NCBI RefSeq assembly: GCF_000224145.3
Contig: NW_004190421.2
Span: 29,578-93,577 of the forward strand
From: Ciona intestinalis
Taxonomy: Eukaryota; Chordata; Ascidiacea; Phlebobranchia; Cionidae
Direction: 5' to 3'
DNA length: 64,000 nucleotides
Within the stretch, counting starts at the first letter, position 1; each line of letters opens with the position of its first letter. The notes below the pieces were generated by a model. It made no database searches. It was not told where the DNA came from and saw only the letters and a list, made by a program, of their open reading frames with translations. The position numbers and the translations under genes are program-made. Below, piece by piece: positions 57,134-64,000 of this stretch.

Positions 57134-58973
57134 CTACGGCTAGATGTGAATATTGCGACAATGATTCGGAAAACTAACTGGCAACACTGGTAATAGTTAA
57201 ACATAATGGATACTTGGCGAGGATCAATTACAGAGATATAAGCAGTGATGCGCAATCAAAATACCTTGGCAAAAACCATCGGTCACAAAATTATTCCACA
57301 GCAAAAATAAAAAGTACGTTAAATTATTTGTATAACAAAGGTCACCGAATATAAAATTAAACAAATTACTTTTTTTCCTCCCCTGCAGTAAAAGCATTCA
57401 CTCCAAGAAACTTCTTGTAATAACTTGGTAAGGTCGGCCGACCACGTGGGGCTGTATGGGGGGTAAAGTGAGTGGTTATTTCATGTATGGCGCAACTTGT
57501 ACCCACAAGGCACCTATTTACCACGTATTCTAACTTTGTAGATGGTTGTTTTTCTGTTTGGCTGACAATTTAGACAACTCAATAATGCACGGGGTTGAAG
57601 TAATTGCTGTAAAGTGTCTTGCATAAGAACACATACGCCAACAATGGTAGCAGCGACGAGCCTTGAATCAGTAATTAATAATTTATTTTTCTCCAACCCA
57701 GTGGTCACTAATAGGTTTTCCAAATTGTCAGCCATACATAAAAAATCACCCACAAAGCTACATTCGTGGCAACGAGGTGTATGAAACAGAACACCCTTGT
57801 TATAACGACATATAAAACACACAACTTACACCCACACATAACAATAAACACAAACCTGGTTGTTCGTTTGTCGTTTCTTTGTTTGGTTTTTGCTTATTCC
57901 TCTTAATTTCACCATCGTTGGATAACTCGATGCCGGTTGTTGGGGCAACTTCAATGTCTTTATGGGTGGTCTGCACCAGTTTGTGTGAGGATAAATATAA
58001 TATACTCGACAGTAAGCATGAGGTAAATATAAATTTTAAACATTGGCAGAACAAACCATATCGCTCCATGCTGCCACCTAGCGATGGTTAATCCTTAAGA
58101 AGGTGGCTGCAGTGAGCTATGGAGTTAAACACCATAAAAATAGTAATTTAAATTAATTTGGTGTATTAACATAATATGTGAACAGCATGATAGTAAATTA
58201 GTTGCCATTTTGTGCCAAAAATAACAAAGTAAAAAATGCATGTTAGCTATAAGTTTTGGACACATAATGGTTTGCCTCATTATTGAATGTGCAATTATAT
58301 ATATGGTAAATCTACTCTGATGAAGCAACCAATTTACTATCATGATTTTCACATTATGTTAATACATTAAACTAGTTTTTTTTAAAGTCTGGCTGATAAT
58401 TTGAACAACCCATAAGTGACCACTGGGTTGGAGAAATTGCCAGTAAGTGTCTTGCCCAAGGACAAATACGCCCACAATGGTGGCAACGTCGAGCCTTGAA
58501 CCCATTACCTCTTAGTTAGAGCCAGGCATGCTATCCACTGTGCCACAACATTAGATGAATATATGGGGGTGTAGAGAAATATCTACACCAACTCGATAAG
58601 TTTAAAAGAGATAACAATACCAACTCTCCACTAGTTATTAAGGAATAAAAGTAATCTCCCATTTGTGGGATGTTGGTCACTTACATTGGTATTCTTTGGT
58701 ACGAACACTAGTGATCCCGGGTGCCACGTGTTTCTATCTGTTAATAATAAGGAGGGTTACAGTGACTTTTTTACAGTTTACCAAGCAAACTTTGGCCTTG
58801 ACCCCCAATTGGGTGCCTTACCCATACGGAACCAAAATACACAGAATTAACAACAGTGGTGGACAGGTAGTGGGTCTGAGATATCGGCAAAAGTGTGGCA
58901 CAGATTGTAAAAGGACTGAACACCTTATCTTACTTTAATAAAAGTGGACAAATAATGCTCGGACAACTTAATA
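57134..58973. other. Spacer between the convergent tetraspanin and minus-strand genes
   Basis: Contains SINE pieces on the minus strand (57520-57680, 58385-58555), a forward piece (57685-57805) and a hairpin-like AATTTACTATCATG element near 58188 and 58331. An open frame at 58663-58938 overlaps another in a second frame; neither resembles anything I know. Confidence 0.45.
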
Positions 58974-59170
58974 TATAGTAGGGTGGGGGAAAATGGGACA
59001 CCTTTAACATAGAATATCCAAATATCCTGATTGTGTTTTAAACAACTAACAACAGTCTATGAGAGACGTGAGGATACGGTTTTATAATTCTTTGAATTTT
59101 CTTTGTTTATTACCAAATGGGGCGAGAAAATAGAATGAAAAGGTGTCCCATCTTCCCCCACCCTACTATA
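58974..59170 (+). mobile_element. MITE, full length
   Basis: TATAGTAGGGTGGGGGAAAA ... TGTCCCATCTTCCCCCACCC with TACTATA, 197 bp. Both terminal inverted repeats are nearly perfect; the best copy of the family here. Confidence 0.92.
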
Positions 59171-59257
59171 TATTTAAAAAAAATATTTTTTTTTAAATTA
59201 CTTTGACTTTTTATTTTCTTTTTTAAGGCAAAAGGCATACCGTTATAAAACATGAAC

Positions 59258-62019
59258 TCATTTCACATAAAAGTGCTTGGTACAGTTAAACAAACATAAT
59301 ATACCATATATGTATAATTTGTATATTTGAAAATTACTTTGACTTTTTTCTTTCTTTTTCTGTGAGTTTCTCATTCTTCTTATTTGGGCGTGTAGTTTTT
59401 CGATTTCGATCGCTGTTTTGTCAGTTTCGGTGAGTGGGCTCTCCTGCGCCATCGTGTGGTGGTTAGTTATAACAGGAATCAAGAGAAAAATTTTTAACTT
59501 TGTTTAAAATTAAACCTTGTATATATTGTTGCCAACATGCAGGCTAAATTGGTCGTGGAATTTGTATTTAATTGATTATGTTTTGTTTTTTTAATGTTTG
59601 TAAATATTAAAACATGAATGAATGAATGAATGTAACTTACTTTATCCTCGCATGGCGGGGCAACAACAGTCGTTATCTCACAAGTGTTCTGATTCATACA
59701 CCTCGAGCCCGCTTACAAGTTACCACGTATGTAACTTATTTATCCTCGCATGGCGGGGCAACGACAGTCGTTATAACACGGCTGTTCTGTTTCATACACC
59801 TCGTGCCCGCTTACAAGTTACCACATATGTAACTTATTTATCCTCGCATGGTGGGCAACGACAGTTGTTATAACACAAGTGTTCTGATTCATACACCTCG
59901 TGCCCGCTTACAAGTTACCGCGTATGTAACTTATAAATGTTGTCAGGCATATTATAAATTTGAAGTTTAAACCCAATGTTTTAATAAATGATGAAATTTT
60001 GATAAAACTTATCGCAAATTATTTAAAATTAAACATTCGGTGTGAAAGAGATCTTCTGGCAATTGTTTTATATGGAATTCTAAACGCAGGCATTTCCTTG
60101 GGCAAGATACTTAACGGCAAACCATGATGGTGTCTCACTATAAAGAAATCTTCTGATATTTTTTGTTTGTGAACTTAAAGGATTTGCTTGCCACATATAG
60201 CGCGACATCCACAATGATAACAGCGTCGAGCCTTGAACCCATAACCTCTGGGTTAGGGCAGACATGCTAACCACTATGAACGTACACCACAATGGTGGCA
60301 ACACTGATTAAATCTCGTTAAAACTAAATTACCTGTTTAGGGAAGGTATTTGCGTTGCGATCAAGTTTAGCTGACTCATCGATATTCTGCTGAATCGTTG
60401 TGATGCTCCCACCATTAGAGGGCAGTGAAACGCTCTCGTATTCAAGATCATCCAACTAAACATAGAAATCAAATAAGAAAAAAATAAATTTTGGTTTCTA
60501 TGTCACATTAGGAAATCAGGGCACCTTACTGATAACACTACCGACTTAATATTAAAAAAAAAATATTTCAAAAAATATTTGTTTTTTACCTTTGTTCCAT
60601 TTCCCATAACAGGGAATTCCCCATCCAACAAAAACAATGGGGGTGGGGGAAATTCTTCTTGTTGCGATTCTTCTTGTTGCGATTCTTCTTGTTGCGATTC
60701 TTCTTGTTGCGATTTTTCTTGTTGTAATTCTTCTTGTTGCGATTTTTCTTGTTGTAATTCTTCTTGTTGTACGTTTTGTTCTGTTTCTTTTTCTATTAAG
60801 GCAATTTCTATTTTATGTTCTTCTTGCTTATTTTCTTTTTGTTTTTCTTCTTGTTGTTTTTCTTCTTGTAGTTTTTCTTCTTGTTGTTTTTCTTCTTGTT
60901 GTTTTTCTTCTTGTTGTTTTTCTTCTTGTAGTTTTTCTTCTTGTACATTATCTTTCTGTTTTTCATATTTCTACAAAACAAACGAAATTTAAAAAAAATA
61001 ACAAAAACAAACAAAGAAATCACCATTTCTTCCAACATCAAATATTCCTTTCCCTCCTTTATGACGTCACTGTAGATTGACGGGTCTATGACATCATCAT
61101 CGGTGATTATGATGTCATCATCATCAACAATGAGTACGTCCGGTTTATGTTTCTGTAATTTCTATGAAGTTAATCAACCATAACAACGAAGTTAACGGGT
61201 CGGGGCAACTTTTGTGATGAATAAAACATGAAACATTGATGTTGTATCATATATAGGATTTAGCGTTTATGTTTCAACTTTAGTTAGACAACCCCTTAAA
61301 AACCTCCTAAGAAGCTGAACACAAGGTATTCTATACGGACGAGGTGCTTGTCGGTGGCCTGGAACCAGAGTTGTCCGATTACCCCAACACCCCCTGTTGT
61401 ATATATTTGTCCCATCATACCTGTCTCACTGGTTTGTGTGGAACCCCTTCCCCGTTCACGTGATTCAAATCATCATGAGTTTCATCATCACGTGAACCAT
61501 CACGATCATGATCTACAAACACAAGGTTAGCAACCTCCCACAAACCTCAGGCTCGCTCATATTTACCAACGCTTGTAAGGCTGATGTCATGTAACTCGAT
61601 GATGTCATCAAGTTCATCTATGATGTCATCAGGATCAATTATGACATCATTAACTTCCTTTATGACATCACCACCTTCATTTGTGACATCATCAGTTTGT
61701 TTTGTGACATCATCATTTTCCTTTGTGACATCATCATTTTCTTTTATGCCATCATCACCTTTCTTTGTGACATCATCATTTTCTTTTGTGACATCACCAG
61801 TTTCTTTTGTGACACCATCATTTTCTTTTGTGACATCATCATTTTCTTTTGTGACATCATCATTTTCTTTTGTGACATCACCAGTATCTTTTGTGACATC
61901 ATCATTTTCTTTTGTGACGTCACCAGTATCTTTTGTGACGTCACCAGTTTTCTTTATGACATCATCAGGTACCTTGGTGTGCATCGTCGGTTTGATCGGA
62001 GCTCGACGCTTTGTTACCT
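59258..62019 (-). CDS. Acidic repeat / Gln-Glu coiled-coil-like protein, unrecognised (6 exons)
   Basis: Exons in transcript order: 62019-61567, 61512-61421, 61152-61024, 60970-60590, 60455-60333, 59443-59258 (stop). All junctions keep frame; from the first ATG (61984) the product is 442 residues. Exon 1 is a heptad-like repeat DDVTKEN / GDVTKDT coded by a 21-nt unit. Exon 2 is Asp/His-rich ([15 protein letters not shown]), exon 3 acidic ([16 protein letters not shown]). Exon 4 is 127 residues of [10 protein letters not shown] repeats likely to form a long helix, ending [18 protein letters not shown]. The last exon has [19 protein letters not shown], a short coiled-coil-like helix, and a hydrophobic end. 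No known domain. The first acceptor (CATTATGACATCACACAG) shows that a further 5' exon may lie above 62019. The frame is also open before the ATG. The last acceptor (GATGGCGCAG|) is weak. Confidence 0.62.
59620..59940 (-). repeat. SINE-tail array, about 3 units
   Basis: On the plus strand it reads ATGAATGAATGAATGTAACTT (SINE 3' end) then CCTCGCATGGCGGGGCAAC units. It lies in the last intron of the minus-strand gene. Confidence 0.9.
60085..60300 (-). mobile_element. SINE head and body fragment
   Basis: TTGGGCAAGATACTTAACGGC on the plus strand, then ACAGCGTCGAGCCTTGAACC and CATAACCTCTGGGTTAGGGC, i.e. the tRNA-like head read in reverse. Confidence 0.75.
61586..61980 (-). repeat. 21-bp coding repeat carrying TGATGTCA / TGACGTCA
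   Basis: The minus-strand unit GATGATGTCACAAAAGAAAAT codes DDVTKEN; about 17 copies with variation. On the plus strand it reads TTTGTGACATCATCATTTTC. It lies within exon 1 of the minus-strand gene. Confidence 0.92.
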
Positions 62020-62564
62020 CTGTGTGATGTCATAATGTGATTAATATAAAAAAATTACAACTTTCATATTTGCTGGTTTATGAAATTATTTAATTAATTA
62101 ATTATATTGAAATATTTTCACCAGCAACACTTCATCAGGGTTTGACAAATAAAAAGACAAAGTCTAAAAAAAGCCGACGAATGTTGGAATTAGATAATAA
62201 GTATCGGAAACACTATATATATTTATGCCTGGTGCTGATTGTAACACAATATTTATACTGACATTGTGTTTGTTCATATAACATTATGACATCATAATTA
62301 CACCATTGTTGTTTAATTAGTTTGCAAACAATCAATAATAAAACTAGTTGTGATGTCATAATGCTTGCTTAGTGATGTCATAATACAAACACAATCTACA
62401 TATTAAGCTTCTGGAACAGTTTAATTGTGATGTCACAGACATTCCATTATATTAACGATAGCAGTTTGATTGTTTATCTTTGTTTCGTAACAATGGCTGA
62501 AATATGTCAAGTGTTTGAAGTGGTTTCCTTATATGGTAACGTGGTAAAAATGTACATGGTGTTT

Positions 62565-64000
62565 AGATGGTTGTAAATACACCATCATATACATGGTGTT
62601 TAGATGGTTGTAAATACACCATCATATATACATGGTGTTTAGATGGTTGTAAATACAAATGTACATGGTGTTTAGATGGTTGTAAATACACCATCATATA
62701 CATGGTGTTTAGATGGTTGTAAATACACCATCATATATACATGGTGTTTAGATGGTTGTAAATACACCATCATATACATGGTGTTTAGATGGTTGTAAAT
62801 ACACCATCATATATACATGGTGTTTAGATGGTTGTAAATACACCATCATATATACATGGTGTTTAGATGGTTGTAAATACACCAACATATATACATGGTG
62901 TTTAGATGGGTTGTAAACACACCATCATATACATGGTGTTTAGATGGTTGTAAATACACCATCATATACATGGTGTTTAGATGGTTGTAAATACANNNNN
63001 NNNNNNNNNNNNNNNNNNNNNNNNNNNNNNNNNNNNNNNNNNNNNTATACACATGGTGTTTAGATGGTTGTAAATACACCATCATATATACATGGTGTTT
63101 GGATGGTTGTAAATACACCATCATATATACATGGTGTTTAGATGGTTGTAAATACACCATCATATACATGGTGTTTAGATGGTTGTAAATACACCATCAT
63201 ATATACATGGTGTTTAGATGGTTGTAAATACACCATCATATACATGGTGTTTAGATGGTTGTAAATACACCATCATATATACATGGTGTTTAGATGGTTG
63301 TAAATACACCATCATATATACATGGTGTTTAGATGGTTGTAAATACACCATCATATATACATGGTGTTTAGATGGTTGTAAATACACCATCATATATACA
63401 TGGTGTTTAGATGGTTGTAAATACACCATCATATACATGGTGTTTGGATGGTTGTAAATACACCATCATACACATGGTGTTTAGATGGTTGTAAATACAC
63501 CATCATATACATGGTGTTTAGATGGTTGTAAATACACCATCATATATACATGGTGTTTAGATGGTTGTAAATACACCATCATATACATGGTGTTTAGATG
63601 GTTGTAAATACACCATCATATATATGGTGTTTAGATGGTTGTAAATACACCATCATATATACATGGTGTTTAGATGGTTGTAAATACACCATCATACACA
63701 TGGTGTTTAGATGGTTGTAAATACACCATCATATATACATGGTGTTTAGATGGTTGTAAATACACCATCATACACATGGTGTTTTGATGGTTGTAAATAC
63801 ACCATCATACACATGGTGTTTAGATGGTTGTAAATACACCATCATACACATGGTGTTTAGATGGTTGTAAATACACCATCATATATACATGGTGTTTAGA
63901 TGGTTGTAAATACACCATCATATACATGGTGTTTAGATGGTTGTAAATACACCATCATATATATGGTGTTTAGATGGTTGTAAATACACCATCATATAAC
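62565..64000 (+). repeat. 37/39-bp satellite array, about 36 copies, running off the window
   Basis: Unit CATGGTGTTTAGATGGTTGTAAATACACCATCATATA with an optional extra TA, giving 37 or 39 bases. TGGTGTTTA and TAAATACACCA form an inverted repeat, so each unit can make a hairpin. An N gap at 62996-63045 interrupts it. Protein-like frames (MVYLQPSKHHVY) are repeat artefacts. Confidence 0.97.
62996..63045. other. Assembly gap (50 N)
   Basis: Placeholder run inside the satellite. Confidence 0.99.

Noticed and set aside
58663..58938. Open frame of 91 codons overlapping another of 61 codons
   Set aside because: No recognisable domain, no splice context, both frames equally open.
62846..63457. Open frames in the 37/39-bp satellite (MVYLQPSKHHVY and reverse)
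   Set aside because: Repeat artefacts; the unit of 39 is divisible by three so a frame stays open by chance.
1..64000. Operon-like or biosynthetic cluster arrangement
   Set aside because: The genes are functionally unrelated and separated by kilobases of repeat-rich spacer, except profilin and PA2G4 (about 320 bases apart), which still have separate signals as far as can be seen.

Overview
The window is genomic DNA from an ascidian chordate, very probably Ciona (C. intestinalis/robusta type). The protein genes are split by short GT-AG introns. The spacer is AT-rich. It is littered with a short MITE ending in TATAGTAGGGTGGGG...CCCCACCCTACTATA and with a tRNA-headed SINE carrying a tandemly repeated tail; both look like families I remember from Ciona. 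There are five N gaps (40935-40984, 41703-42450, 43807-43856, 52824-52925, 62996-63045).

Layout. (1) 1605-17471, + strand: an 11-exon BCL11-type zinc-finger gene that keeps the N-terminal MSRRKQ NuRD-recruiting motif, the CCHC finger, finger 1 and the C-terminal finger triplet. The middle finger pair has decayed to a four-cysteine motif. A candidate second first exon lies at 7387-7870. (2) 20987-26885, +: a nine-exon CSRNP (cysteine/serine-rich nuclear protein) gene. (3) 32253-32699, +: an intron-less profilin-like coding region. (4) 33016-39205, +: a nine-exon PA2G4/EBP1 gene. (5) 40327-56924, +: a Pro/Glu 27-nt repeat exon interrupted by gaps, an orphan two-exon SLC6-transporter fragment, then 25 phase-compatible exons. 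Of these, 17 encode a low-complexity acidic tail of about 700 residues and the last eight a complete tetraspanin with an eight-cysteine large loop. (6) 62019-59258, - strand: an acidic, repeat-rich, coiled-coil-like gene I do not recognise. Two tRNA genes (Pro-UGG, Ile-UAU with intron) lie at 666 and 18630.

The genes are unrelated in function (chromatin repressor, nuclear regulator, actin binding, ribosome-associated factor, membrane scaffold), so the window reads as ordinary chromosomal gene neighbourhood, not as a functional cluster. Gene models were assembled by hand from splice consensus, codon phase and remembered family sequences; every junction listed keeps the frame unless stated.

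The most striking signal is not a gene. The palindrome TGACGTCA occurs about 29 times (about one expected), mostly in BCL11 exons and only in the two reading frames that avoid TGA. Its CpG-decayed forms TGACATCA/TGATGTCA replace it in the genes from about 31 kb onward. There they form intron 3' ends (TTATGACATCACAG|), intron minisatellites and a coding repeat. Several introns here are minisatellites apparently built from their own splice sites.
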